From positions 62,001 to 126,000 of the forward strand of contig CAWJCU010000001.1 in assembly GCA_963841455.1 (NCBI GenBank): a DNA stretch of 64,000 bases, given 5' to 3'. A program made the position numbers and the translations under genes. The stretch comes from JAWVFM01 sp963841455. GTDB taxonomy: Bacteria; Actinomycetota; Thermoleophilia; Solirubrobacterales; 70-9. Positions 1-8,019 of this stretch are shown here, in pieces; position 1 is the first letter of the stretch; the number at the start of each line of letters is the position of its first letter. A model generated the notes under the pieces. The model did not search any database. It was not told the origin of the DNA and saw nothing but the letters and a program-made list of their open reading frames with translations.

Positions 1-85
1 GGTGGCCGAGTGGCTGAAGGCACTCGCCTGCTAAGCGAGTAGGGGGCGACAAGCTCTCTCGAGGGTTCGAATCCCTCCCTCTCCG
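1..85 (+). tRNA. tRNA-Ser(GCT), 5' end cut by window edge
   Basis: A long-variable-arm tRNA. The anticodon arm CTCGC-CTGCTAA-GCGAG carries anticodon GCT. A serine-type variable arm follows, then the T arm GAGGG-TTCGAAT-CCCTC at 61-77, and the 3' acceptor strand CCTCTCC with discriminator G at 85. Only the last two bases of the 5' acceptor strand are inside the window, so about five bases are missing. CCA is not encoded. Confidence 0.95.
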
Positions 86-104
86 CTCCGCCGGCCCGAG
101 GGGG

Positions 105-148
105 CGAACGTCCCGAAACCATCGCTTATGAGGGTGCGTTGGACGTCG
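105..148. repeat. Degenerate copy of the 46-bp palindromic element
   Basis: The left part CGAACGTCCCG and the middle ACCATCGC-TA-GAGGGT match the intact copy at 54186-54231. The right arm has decayed (GTTGGACGTCG in place of a perfect CGGGACGTTCG). With the copy at 1001-1046 it brackets the decayed DUF559 gene. Confidence 0.55.
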
Positions 149-1013
149 CGTCGTACAGCTCGCCGCACGGAGTTAACCGGGTTGCGCGCCGGCAGCTTCT
201 GACGCTGGGTGTCCCTGGCGTGACCATCGACCGCTGGGTGTCGTCCGGCCGGCTGATCCCCTTGCATGACGGCGTCTACGCGTTTCCCCCAGTTCTTCAC
301 TACGACCAATGGGGCCGGTCGCGATCGGCGCGACCCTGACAGGGCCAGGGCACCGCCATCAACAGGCGGAGCGCTGGGGCTGCTTGGGGAATCTGGTCGC
401 GGACGAGCGGCACGACACCGTGGTCCGGCCAGGAAGTGGCGGCCCACGACGGATCGGACGCCATGCTGGTCTTCCGCAGCTCCACGCTGATCGGAGGACG
501 TCACCAGGGCAACGTGGAATACCGATCACCACGGTGCCGCGAACCCTGCTCGACCTCACCGGGGTCGCTAGCGATCGTGCGCTTGCGAGGCCGACCGCGA
601 GGCAGTGCGCTCAAGCTCGTGACGGTGGCGGGACTAGGTGACGCGTTGGCCGCTACCGCGGTCGCCGCGGCTCCGCGCGCTCGCGAAGATCGTCGTCCGC
701 TACAGCGGGCTGCCGCTCGAGCGAGCTCGCAGCGGCGCCGAGGTACGTGCGCTCGAGATCCTCCGCGCCGCCGGCCACGTCCTTCCGCGGCTCAACGTCC
801 ACTCGCCGGCGAGGAGGCAGATCCTGAGCCTGGCCAATGGCGCGCCTCATCATCGAAATCGACGGCGGTCCGTTCCACCTCGACGTGGGCGAGGACGCGC
901 GGAAGCAGGCCGTCTGGGAGGCGCGGATGGACTGTCCGCCGCATCCCGTCAGACGACGTCTCGACCACCCCGAGCACCTCCTCGCCCTCGCCCCACCGAT
1001 CGAACGTCCGTGA
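139..1013 (+). pseudogene. Decayed AbiEi-antitoxin-like / DUF559 nuclease-fold protein
   Basis: Pieces of one protein of about 290 residues are spread over three frames. The N-terminal part (from a TTG at 139) has the winged-helix start of the AbiEi-type domain, including QLLTLGVPGVTIDRWVSSGR and GVYAF. A second frame gives ITTVPRTLLDLTGV near 524-570. The C-terminal DUF559 (Vsr-like endonuclease fold) is clear near 837-905 as LIIEIDGGPFHLDVGEDARK and again as GWTVRRIPSDD in another frame. At least four indels are needed to join the pieces, so it cannot make the full protein. The last frame ends at a TGA (1011-1013) inside the palindrome at 1001-1046. The family is known from AbiE-type toxin-antitoxin antitoxins and from DUF559 proteins of unproven role. 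Residual function is unlikely. Confidence 0.85.
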
Positions 1014-1046
1014 GACCATCAGTGGTGAGGGTCTCCGGGACGTTCG
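1001..1046. repeat. 46-bp palindromic element, intact copy
   Basis: The ends CGAACGTCC and GGGACGTTCG are inverted. The inner GAGACC and GGTCTC also pair, around a loop CATCAGTGGTGAG. The same layout and length recur at 36581 and 54186. The left arm contains the stop codon of the decayed DUF559 frame, and the element lies 21 bp upstream of the L,D-transpeptidase start, so it could fold as a terminator between the two. Confidence 0.85.
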
Positions 1047-1067
1047 CAGGGAGGGGACTCGACTCTG

Positions 1068-1907
1068 ATGGCACGGACGCCTACGAAGACGACGAAGGCA
1101 TTGCGACGGGTCGCCCCGGCCGCGCTCGCCCTCCTGGCTGCTCTCTCGCTCGCATCGTGCGGCGGCGACACCGAGGCGACGGCCGTCCCGCGAGGCCGCC
1201 TGCGGCTGCGCCGGCGAGGGTGGCTGCCAAGGAGCCCGCGCCGAAGCCGACGGTCAGCTCGGTCCCCGAGCCAACGCCGCCGGCCGACCGCTCTCTCGTT
1301 GCCCCGTGGCGGCTACCCCGTCCTCTACCTGCGCGAGGGGCACCGAGTCGCCCTGCTGACGGCGCCCGGCGGACGGCTGGTCCGCCGGGTCGGCGGGCGC
1401 ACGAGCTTCGGCTCGCCGACCGCGCTCTCGGTGGTGCGGAGCACGCGGCATTGGGCGGGGGTGACGACGCCTTATCTCGCGAACGGCCAGCTCGCCTGGG
1501 TGAAGCTCGACCGCCGGCATCTCACGGCGTTCTCGACGCGCCTCGCGATCGTCGTTCACGTCTCGAGCCGCCTCGCGGAGCTGGTCGACGGCCGCACCGT
1601 CCTGCGCCGCTTCGCGGTCACCGTGGGAGCGCCGGGGTCGGCAACCCCAACCGGGCGCTTCGCGGTCACCGACACCTTCCGGGCCCACGGGCTCAATCCG
1701 GCCTACGGCTGCTGCGCGCTTGCGCTCACCGCCCGCCAGCCGAACCTGCCGTCCGGTTGGCTCGGCGGGAGCCGCGTCGCGATCCATGGCACCGATGGGC
1801 CGGTCGGGTACGCCGTGTCACACGGCTGCATCAGGGCCGAGAACGCCGACGTTTCCGCGCTGGTGACCCGCGTACCGGTGGGCACGCCGGTCTTCATCGA
1901 GGCCTAG
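1068..1907 (+). CDS. Lipoprotein L,D-transpeptidase (YkuD domain)
   Basis: L,D-transpeptidases form 3-3 cross-links in peptidoglycan, or attach proteins to it, outside the membrane. The 279-aa product has a basic start, a hydrophobic stretch and a lipobox-like LASC near residue 30, so it is probably a lipoprotein. The YkuD catalytic pattern is complete: H240 in IHGTDG and S251-H252-G253-C254-I-R256. SD-like GGAGGGG precedes the ATG. Oddity: between about 1190 and 1310 this frame is arginine-rich, while the next frame reads an Ala/Pro/Lys linker (for example VAAKEPAPKPTVSSVPEP). A pair of compensating indels is therefore likely there. The catalytic domain is unaffected. Its stop overlaps the stop of the convergent WS/DGAT gene. 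Confidence 0.85.
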   Translation: MARTPTKTTKALRRVAPAALALLAALSLASCGGDTEATAVPRGRLRLRRRGWLPRSPRRSRRSARSPSQRRRPTALSLPRGGYPVLYLREGHRVALLTAPGGRLVRRVGGRTSFGSPTALSVVRSTRHWAGVTTPYLANGQLAWVKLDRRHLTAFSTRLAIVVHVSSRLAELVDGRTVLRRFAVTVGAPGSATPTGRFAVTDTFRAHGLNPAYGCCALALTARQPNLPSGWLGGSRVAIHGTDGPVGYAVSHGCIRAENADVSALVTRVPVGTPVFIEA

Positions 1908-3289
1908 CCCGCCCCCACCTGTTCCGCCACGGCTCGATGGAGGTCGGCCGCGAAGTCGTCGAGGTCCGCGAGCACGTCGCGGTCGCCGGCGAGGCCGAAG
2001 AAGACACCGCCGTCGTAGCTCAGAAGGCCGATCGAGAGCGCCCGGCGCTGGGGCGAGAGCGGCACGAACGGGTGGATCGCGAGGATCCGGCGGCCGAGCA
2101 TGTAGAGCGGGAGCTGCGGGCCGGGCACGTTCGAGACAACGAGGTTCCAGGTCAGCGGGCCCGACAGGGCGCCCGCGAGAACGCGGTTGACGGTGGGCGG
2201 GACGAAGCCCGTCGCCTCGATGACCAGCGATGCGGCGCGCGCCTGCTCGGACGCCTTTAGCCGCGTCATCTGCTCGTTGATGAGCCGCAGCCGCTCCGCG
2301 GGGTCGCGCTCGCGCACAGGCAGCGCGACGAAGAGCGTCGCGATCCGGTTGCCGAGCTCGAGCTCCTCGTCCGGCGCGCGAACGCTCACCGGCACGAGGG
2401 CCACGATGTGCTCAGGGAGCTCTTCGTCGCGCCGCTCGAAGAATCGCGCGAGCCCGCCCGTCACCGCGGCCAGGACGACGTCGTTCACGGTCGCCGGCCC
2501 GTCGCCCCGCGCCGCCTTCACGGACTCGAGGCTGGTGTCGACGAAGGCGACCCGCCGGTCGCGCCCAATCTCCTGGTTCAGAAAGGTCGCCGGCACGCTC
2601 GGGCCACCCGCCGCGAGGCCCGCGAACCCCTCCGCCGTTCGCCGTAGGCGGCCGGCGGTGTCGCGGGGCATCGTGAGCGCGGAGAGCGCCGCCTTGCGGG
2701 CTGCACGGACCGGGTCGCGGATCCGGTCGGACGCCGCGCGGACGAACAGCATCTCGGGGCTCGGCTGGTCAGGCTCCCACGGCCTCGTGGGCAGCTCCAT
2801 CTCGGTGCCCTCGGGGTTCGGGTCGACGAGGAGAGTCCCGACGTCGAGCGCGGAGACGCCGTCGACCAGGGCGTGGTGCGTCTTCGAGATGATGGCGTGG
2901 CGCCCGCCCTCGAGCCCCTCGATCAGGTAGATCCGCCAAAGGGGCCGGGAGAAGTCGAGCGGCTGGGAGAAGACCTCCCCGACCAGGTCGCGAAGCTGCG
3001 CAACCGACCCCGGCCGCGGCAGGGCGACGTGCTGGACGTGCCAGCGCAGGTCGAACCGCGGGTCGTCGCCCCACTCTGGGTTCGAGAGCCCGAGCGGCAC
3101 CCGCGTCACGCGCTGGCGGAACCGCGGCACGAGGTTCAGTCGTGCGTCGACGTGTTCCAGGAGCTCCTCGTAGGGCGCCGGCTCGCCCTCGACGATGACC
3201 GTGCCCCCGACGTTGACGTGGATCGACCCGCCCTCGGCGAGGAGCGAGGACATGTCCGACCCAGACAGGCGCTGCGGGCGCTCGTTCAC
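1904..3289 (-). CDS. Wax ester synthase/diacylglycerol acyltransferase (WS/DGAT)
   Basis: Bifunctional acyltransferase that joins acyl-CoA to long-chain alcohols or diacylglycerol and makes storage wax ester or triacylglycerol at the membrane. The product is 461 aa, normal for the family. The catalytic HHxxxDG motif is HHALVDG at 138-144, and the C-terminal SNVPGPQLPLYMLG block is typical of the family. I chose the GTG at 3289 (reads VNERPQRLSGSDM) because family members begin with a similar short stretch before the first strand; the next ATG is 12 codons in. A zinc alcohol dehydrogenase is divergent 31 bp away, so the two may share a control region. Confidence 0.93.
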   Translation of the reverse strand: MNERPQRLSGSDMSSLLAEGGSIHVNVGGTVIVEGEPAPYEELLEHVDARLNLVPRFRQRVTRVPLGLSNPEWGDDPRFDLRWHVQHVALPRPGSVAQLRDLVGEVFSQPLDFSRPLWRIYLIEGLEGGRHAIISKTHHALVDGVSALDVGTLLVDPNPEGTEMELPTRPWEPDQPSPEMLFVRAASDRIRDPVRAARKAALSALTMPRDTAGRLRRTAEGFAGLAAGGPSVPATFLNQEIGRDRRVAFVDTSLESVKAARGDGPATVNDVVLAAVTGGLARFFERRDEELPEHIVALVPVSVRAPDEELELGNRIATLFVALPVRERDPAERLRLINEQMTRLKASEQARAASLVIEATGFVPPTVNRVLAGALSGPLTWNLVVSNVPGPQLPLYMLGRRILAIHPFVPLSPQRRALSIGLLSYDGGVFFGLAGDRDVLADLDDFAADLHRAVAEQVGAG

Positions 3290-3320
3290 ACTGGGGGCGA
3301 GCCTATAGTCGGGCGACCCG

Positions 3321-4352
3321 ATGAGATCCCTGATCGTCACGGAGGACCGCGCCGTCGACTGGCACGAGGTCGACGACGCGCGGGTCGAGGGGCCGGGCGA
3401 AGCGCTCGTTCGCCCTCTCGCCGTCGCCCTCTGTGACCTCGACCGGCCGATCATCGTCGGCGAGGCGCCGGTGCCGCCGCCGGTGGCGATCGGCCACGAG
3501 TGCGTGGCCGAGGTGGTCGAGGTTGGGGAGGACGTGTCGTCGTTCTCCGCAGGCGACCTCGTGGTCGTGCCTTTCCAGATCTCCTGCGGCAAGTGCGATC
3601 GCTGCCGCGCCGGCCTCACCGGCGACTGCCGCGAGGTCCCGCCGGGCTCGATGTACGGCTTCGGCACGTTCGGCGGCGACTGGGGCGGCCTCGTCTCGGA
3701 CCTCGCGCGAGTCCCGTTCGCCGAGGCGATGCTCGTGCCGGTGCCCGACGGGGTCGCTCCCGCGACGCTGGCATCGGCCTCCGACAACCTGCCCGACGCC
3801 TGGCGGACGGTCGCCGGTCCGCTGACGGAGATGCCCGGCGCCGACGTGCTCGTGATCGGCGGCGGCGCCCCCAGCATCGGCCTCTACGCGGTCGACTTCG
3901 CGACGGCGCTCGGCGCGGGCGAGGTGGCCTACGTCGACAGCGACCCCAACCGCCTGGCGCTCGCCGAGGAGCTCGGCGCGGAGGCCATCGAGGGGCTCGA
4001 CCGGAAGTACAAGCGGCGCCAGATCACTGTCAACGCCACCGCGAGCCACGAGGGGCTACACGCGGCCCTTCGCTCGACCGCGCGCGGCGGCGTCTGCACG
4101 AGCGTCGGCATCTACTACGAGGAGATGACCCCGATGCCGCTCCTCGAGATGTACACGGCCGGTGTGCGCTTCGTGACCGGCCGCGTGGCCGCCCGCCCGG
4201 TGATCCCGCCGATCCTCGAGCTCGTCGCCTCCGGCGACGTCGATCCAGGGCGGGTCACGAGCAACGTCGCCGCTTGGGACGACGCGCCCGAGGCGGTGCT
4301 CGCCGAGGAGACGAAGCTCGTGATCGAGCGCCCGGCAGCAGGCCGTCGATGA
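3321..4352 (+). CDS. Zinc-dependent medium-chain alcohol dehydrogenase
   Basis: MDR-family oxidoreductase of 343 aa that uses NAD(P)(H) on an alcohol or aldehyde; the substrate cannot be read from sequence. The catalytic zinc site is C38-D and GHE at 58-60. The structural zinc cysteines are C89, C92, C95 and C103 in CGKCDRCRAGLTGDC. The Rossmann turn is VLVIGGGAPSIGL near residue 180. Its stop overlaps the ATG of the YCII gene by four bases (ATGA), so the two are translationally coupled. Confidence 0.9.
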   Translation: MRSLIVTEDRAVDWHEVDDARVEGPGEALVRPLAVALCDLDRPIIVGEAPVPPPVAIGHECVAEVVEVGEDVSSFSAGDLVVVPFQISCGKCDRCRAGLTGDCREVPPGSMYGFGTFGGDWGGLVSDLARVPFAEAMLVPVPDGVAPATLASASDNLPDAWRTVAGPLTEMPGADVLVIGGGAPSIGLYAVDFATALGAGEVAYVDSDPNRLALAEELGAEAIEGLDRKYKRRQITVNATASHEGLHAALRSTARGGVCTSVGIYYEEMTPMPLLEMYTAGVRFVTGRVAARPVIPPILELVASGDVDPGRVTSNVAAWDDAPEAVLAEETKLVIERPAAGRR

Positions 4353-4636
4353 GCCCGCGGCGCCTTTGGGCGCTCACCTACGACTACGTGCCCGGCATCC
4401 TCGAGCTCCGAGCCCCGCATCGCGAGGCGCACCTAGCTCACGTCGCTGTCTGGCACGCGCGCGGGGAGCTGGTCGTGGCCGGCGCGCTGGGCGACCCGCC
4501 GCACGGCGCGTTCTTCGCCTTCGGGGTCGAGGATGCCGAGCGCGTCGAGGAGTTCGTCGGCGGCGACCCTTACGTAAAGGCTGGTCTTGTCACCGCGAAT
4601 CGCATCGAGCGCTGGACGGTGGTCGCCGGGCCCTAG
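4349..4636 (+). CDS. YCII-related protein
   Basis: Small (95 aa) ferredoxin-like alpha/beta barrel protein of the YCII family. It shows the typical DYVPG opening, the R-x-x-HLxHV helix around residues 22-32, a GxLVVAGAL strand and the FVGGDPYVKAGL segment. YciI-type proteins are mostly uncharacterised; some relatives act on chlorinated aromatics. The ATG overlaps the dehydrogenase stop, so it likely belongs to the same operon. It ends four bases into the convergent YoaK gene. Confidence 0.85.
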   Translation: MSPRRLWALTYDYVPGILELRAPHREAHLAHVAVWHARGELVVAGALGDPPHGAFFAFGVEDAERVEEFVGGDPYVKAGLVTANRIERWTVVAGP

Positions 4637-5379
4637 GCCGCATCGGAAGGGTGCGCCCAGGCGGCCTGGACGGTCGAGTTGCGGTGCGCGATCACGGTGC
4701 TTGCTCCCTGAAGCAGAGCGGCCACCGCGATCGGGATCCACAGATCGGCGTTGATGACGAGGAGGCCGCCGATCAGGGCGCCGAGGAACATCGCCACGAC
4801 TGAGATGAGCCCGCGCCTGATCTCGGCCACGCCGGCGTGGCGCGAGGCCGGGTCGGCCGCCATACCCGTGATCGTGAGCGTGAGGAGCGTCGTCCGGAGG
4901 CCCGGCACGTTCACGCGCCGCACGGCCGCATTCTGAACGCCCATCGCCATCGCCAGCGGGACGATCAGCGCGTAGCGGGCGGCGTCGCCGAGATCGTCGC
5001 CGAAGAAAAGCGCGATGACCACAGCCGCGACCACGAGGGGCGTCTTCACGAGCCCGAACGCCCGCATGAGCCGGCCGTGGTGTGAGCCCGAGCGGCGGAT
5101 GAGCCGCCCTGCGGCCGCGGCCCCGACGACAAAAGCGACGAGAGCGGACAGGGAGGCGAGCGCCGAGAGGCCTGGTGCGCCGCCGAGCGCGAACCCTACG
5201 AACACGACGTTCCCGGTCATGTTCGCGACGAAGACGTGGTCGAGGGCGATGAAGCTCACGGCGTCGACGAGCCCCGCGACGACGGTGAGGAGCACGAACA
5301 TGACCGGCAGCGGCCCGTACTCCTCCCGGGTCCACGGCCAGGTCGCAAGCTGTTGGATGCGGGCAGCGGCCGCCGTCAA
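4633..5379 (-). CDS. DUF1275 (YoaK-like) membrane protein
   Basis: Integral membrane protein of about 248 aa with six predicted helices. The family hallmark GLVDAVSFIALDHVFVANMT lies near residues 36-55, and a second repeat-like block MGVQNAAVRR near 146-155 is also typical of YoaK/DUF1275. Transport or stress roles are suggested for the family but unproven. The start is uncertain: 5379 is a TTG without a clear ribosome site, and a start closer to the first helix is possible. Confidence 0.85.
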   Translation of the reverse strand: MTAAAARIQQLATWPWTREEYGPLPVMFVLLTVVAGLVDAVSFIALDHVFVANMTGNVVFVGFALGGAPGLSALASLSALVAFVVGAAAAGRLIRRSGSHHGRLMRAFGLVKTPLVVAAVVIALFFGDDLGDAARYALIVPLAMAMGVQNAAVRRVNVPGLRTTLLTLTITGMAADPASRHAGVAEIRRGLISVVAMFLGALIGGLLVINADLWIPIAVAALLQGASTVIAHRNSTVQAAWAHPSDAA

Positions 5380-5465
5380 CTTCGCGCGAAGTCTGGCCGA
5401 CGGTCCGGCGGCTGACCCGGCCTGCGGCCCCTACAATCGCCCGTCCGGGGCTAGCACCCCGACCC

Positions 5466-5539
5466 GCGCCCGTAGCTCAGCCGGATAGAGCGTCGGTCTA
5501 CGAAACCGAAGGTCACAGGTTCGAATCCTGTCGGGCGCG
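5466..5539 (+). tRNA. tRNA-Arg(ACG)
   Basis: A complete cloverleaf: acceptor GCGCCCG/CGGGCGC with discriminator G, D arm with GCTC, anticodon stem TCGGT-CTACGAA-ACCGA giving anticodon ACG, and T loop TTCGAAT. No CCA is encoded. Confidence 0.97.
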
Positions 5540-5542
5540 TTC

Positions 5543-5571
5543 CGAAACCCCCTGGTAATCGCGGGGTTTCG
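5543..5571 (+). terminator. Hairpin terminator after tRNA-Arg
   Basis: Perfect 9-bp arms CGAAACCCC and GGGGTTTCG around an 11-base loop, starting four bases after the tRNA and followed by TCGTTT. It is a plausible intrinsic terminator with a weak T tract. Confidence 0.7.
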
Positions 5572-5675
5572 TCGTTTCGGCGGCTATCCGCGATCTCGCC
5601 CGGCAATCAATCAGCAGTCATTGCGCGAACTCTCGCGCGGCAGATGACCCGGCACCGGATCGTGGACGACTCAGC

Positions 5676-6331
5676 TCATCCGTCGACCGAGAAGGAGAAC
5701 TCGCGATCCACAGCGTTCGCGTTAACGTCGGCGGTGATTACGCGATAGACAGTCCTACCGATGGTTGCGTCGAACACGAGCTTGTAGGTGACCGTGTCGT
5801 TGGTCTGCTGGTTGCCCAGGACGTTGACGGTCTCGTTGCCCACCGCGACGAGATGAGTCGCCGGGTTGACGCCGGGAAAGTCGACGAAGTAGGTGCCAGC
5901 CCCGGTGCGCCTTACCTGCACCTTGGTCGCCGCCCCTGTGCAGTTGAACTGGTCCTGCAGCGGCGGATCGGCGCTCGTATAGGTAGCGGGGAAGGTCGGG
6001 GAGCCCTTGACATAGACGTGCGCGGCGATCGCGCCCTCCTGGCACGACAGCTGGTACTTGCTCGCGTCGACCCCGCCGAGCTGGTCGGCATTGGTCGCGG
6101 TGTCGGCAGTATTCGCGTGGGTCGCCGTGTCGGCCGAGTTGGCGTGCTTGACCGACAACCCAGGCGCCTTCTTCTTTAATCTGCTTGTTCGCCTGCTTCC
6201 TGGCGATCTTCTTGTCCGTCGCGTTGTCCGATGCCGCGGTGGCAAAGGTGCCACCTACCGACCGCGATGATCAAGGCAACGGCCGAGATCACGAGCGCAG
6301 GCGAAGGCAGCCGTCGAATCCGTGAAAACAT
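5676..6331 (-). pseudogene. Secreted/anchored protein with ADTA repeats, broken by two single-base insertions
   Basis: Read from the ATG at 6331 the product starts MFSRIRRLPSPALVISAV, a membrane or signal segment. Removing one A at 6256 (minus-strand sense) and one A in the A-run at 6176-6178 restores a continuous protein: GGTFATAASDN, a Lys-rich stretch, then HANSADTATHANTADTATNA repeats, DQLGG and a beta-rich C-terminal domain. This arrangement (signal, KKIAxKQANKQIKKK stretch, NADTA-type repeats) is common in Thermoleophilia exported proteins of unknown function. It could be a recent pseudogene or two base-calling errors. The C-terminal half is intact in one frame from about 6180 down. Confidence 0.7.
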
Positions 6332-6426
6332 GAAGCTCCTCACTTGGTTGCGGGCGCGCCCGTCCTTGGGCGACCTTCCTCTTGGCGACCCTACTCCGAG
6401 TGTGAGGCGCCAGCCAGCGCCAGCGA

Positions 6427-6831
6427 CTACTCCCGCAGCCCGGCGGCTTCGAGGGCTTTGCGGCGGTCCATGTACGAGCGGACACGGACTATCTTGCCGT
6501 TGCGAACCGTTTGCACAGTGCCGGTGTCGGTCGCCACCACAACGCCGCTCTCCCTACCTTTGGCGACTTCGTGCCAGAAGACCACAACGTCGTCTCCACC
6601 GGCGTCGATGAACTTCTCCGCCCGCATCTCCAGCCGTTCCCAGACCTCGAAGTAGTCGATGAATGCCTGCACCACCTCCTCGTGGCCCCTAGCGATGCGG
6701 CCCTCGTCGATTCCCCCCACGGTTGCGTGCCACTCGATCTGCGGATCAAGTGCCGCCATAGCCGTCTCAGCATCTCCGGCAACGAATGCCTCACACGACC
6801 TGCGGACCACCTCGACATTCTGCTGCGACAT
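6427..6831 (-). CDS. SnoaL-like protein 1 (MSQQNVE type)
   Basis: A 134-aa member of the nuclear transport factor 2/SnoaL fold. It has the lineage-typical start MSQQNVEVVRR, a central IEWHATVGG strand, FWHEVAKG and RNGKIVRVRSYMD, and the ending KALEAAGLRE. These cone-fold proteins bind or isomerise small molecules; the ligand is unknown. The ATG at 6831 is chosen because the paralogues share this start. The 19 bases before it are identical to those before two paralogues (8433, 9466), so those bases are a leader rather than coding sequence. No operon partner lies on this strand. Confidence 0.88.
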   Translation of the reverse strand: MSQQNVEVVRRSCEAFVAGDAETAMAALDPQIEWHATVGGIDEGRIARGHEEVVQAFIDYFEVWERLEMRAEKFIDAGGDDVVVFWHEVAKGRESGVVVATDTGTVQTVRNGKIVRVRSYMDRRKALEAAGLRE

Positions 6832-6850
6832 CGCCCGCGCAGTATCTCGC
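6823..6850 (-). repeat. SnoaL start-site repeat, copy 1
   Basis: 28 bases identical to 8425-8452 and 9458-9485: the first three codons (ATG TCG CAG) and the 19 bases upstream (GCGAGATACTGCGCGGGCG in gene sense). Conservation of the untranslated part points to recent duplication or a shared expression signal. Confidence 0.85.
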
Positions 6851-6930
6851 GCCGCGACAGCCACACCCGGACGCCCTATTCGGCCGCCCAAGAACGGTCA
6901 CCGACGGTCCCCTAAGGTCTAGCTTGCGTC

Positions 6931-7104
6931 GTGCTCTGGGTGGCTATTGGAGCGTTGGTCCTTGCGGTCCCGTTCGGCTACGCGATCAGCCGTACTCAGC
7001 CGGCCTGGGGACAGCCGGTCGGATGGTTCGGGGGCTGGCTCGGTGCGGCGGTCGTCCTCTCGATGGGCTGGGCGCTCGTATATGCGTTCGTACATGCCGT
7101 CTGA
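6931..7104 (+). CDS. Small two-helix membrane protein
   Basis: A 57-aa frame with a GTG start: a first hydrophobic helix (VAIGALVLAVPFGYAI), a short loop rich in Pro, Gly and Trp, then a second helix (GAAVVLSMGWALVYAFV). The helix-loop-helix layout and clean hydrophobicity argue for a real protein. No strong ribosome-binding site is seen (AAGGT is about 15 bases upstream). I do not recognise the family. It lies between two genes on the other strand. Confidence 0.55.
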   Translation: MLWVAIGALVLAVPFGYAISRTQPAWGQPVGWFGGWLGAAVVLSMGWALVYAFVHAV

Positions 7105-7230
7105 TTCACCCGGGGGCCTGTATACGGCTGCTGGTAGCCAGCCCGTCCTGATCAAGCTCAGGGTGCCGCGATTTTGCGTTGTTTTTCCATCTGCGCTCTT
7201 CGGGTCGCGGACGACGAGCGGGCTCCGAGC

Positions 7231-7716
7231 TCAGTCGTCCACGAGGAAGATGGTGCAACCGGCCGCGTTCAGCTCTCCCGCCACGCTCGAGGCGGCGTCG
7301 TAGGCAGCATCGGCGCCGGCCTGATCGCCCTTGTCGGCAAGGTAGTCGCCCTTCTCCTGCCACATGTTCGCGGTGTCGACCGCGCTCTGGCAAGAGCCAT
7401 CGGGGTCGTCGTCGCCTTGCTGCCAGGTCCCGGTCTGCATTGCCGCAGACCCCGTCCCGCCAGCCAGCGGACGGCCGTCACCGACAGGAGCGTGCAGGAC
7501 GATGCTCGGCGTCCCCGGTGCAGCTGTCGATGTGCCTGCTGGTGGAGTTGGGGTGCCGGCCGCGATGTGGGAGCTCGTGGTCGAGGCGGCCCTGTGGTGG
7601 TGGTGATGATGGTGGGCGGGCTTACCGTGAGAGGCTGCGGACGCCGGTCCCACCGCGAGGAACGTCGCGGAGAGGACAGTGATGATCGTCGTGGTGACGG
7701 CTCTCGCGTTTTTCAT
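7231..7716 (-). CDS. Secreted protein with a natural seven-histidine tract
   Basis: 161 aa from the ATG at 7716, which has AGGAAGG well placed upstream. Residues 1-28 form a signal peptide (basic MKNARAV, hydrophobic core, cleavage near AASA). The mature protein begins with HGKPA and seven consecutive His (35-41), followed by a Ser/Thr/Pro/Ala linker. The C-terminal domain (about 110-161) has CQSAVDTANMWQEKGDYLAD, a helical ADKGDQAGADAAYDAA segment and a second Cys in NAAGCTIF, so one disulfide is possible. The His tract suggests metal binding outside the membrane. Family not recognised. Confidence 0.75.
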   Translation of the reverse strand: MKNARAVTTTIITVLSATFLAVGPASAASHGKPAHHHHHHHRAASTTSSHIAAGTPTPPAGTSTAAPGTPSIVLHAPVGDGRPLAGGTGSAAMQTGTWQQGDDDPDGSCQSAVDTANMWQEKGDYLADKGDQAGADAAYDAASSVAGELNAAGCTIFLVDD

Positions 7717-7772
7717 TGTCGTTGCCTTCCTGGGGTTGGTTGCGGTGACAGGCAACATCGTCGGCGGCCTCG

Positions 7773-8016
7773 TCATGGCTTGGTAGACACCCCAGGGCTG
7801 AAGTTGGCCACACCCCGAAAGTCGTCCCAGACCTCATCGATCTCCGCCCAGAAGCGCCTGGAACCTTCGTGGCCCTCGTAGACGGTCGGGTTGAAGACGC
7901 GCTCCGACATGTCGACCCGAATGGCCGGATCGCCCATCTCGATGACCACGTTCGGTCTCGCCTCGCAGCGCGGCCTCATACACGCGCCGTACGATCTCCA
8001 CGTTCTCCCGCGACAT
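7773..8016 (-). pseudogene. SnoaL-like remnant (frameshifted, C-terminus missing)
   Basis: Starts as MSRENVEIVRRVYEAALRGE in one frame and continues in another as VVIEMGDPAIRVDMSERVFN and GSRRFWAEIDEVWDDFRG, then ends after an unrelated tail. About 20 residues near the junction and the last third of the fold are missing. Its ATG lies three bases beyond the stop of SnoaL-2 (8020), so the pair was once a tandem operon. Confidence 0.8.
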
Positions 8017-8019
8017 CGC

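Noticed and set aside
638..2260. Very long open frame on the plus strand over the L,D-transpeptidase
   Set aside because: Arg/Pro-rich shadow typical of GC-rich DNA. Only short parts are real: a piece of DUF559 and, probably, the transpeptidase linker.
7596..7616. His7 codons as possible vector-tag contamination
   Set aside because: The run sits inside a natural secreted protein with a normal signal peptide and flanking genome sequence on both sides.
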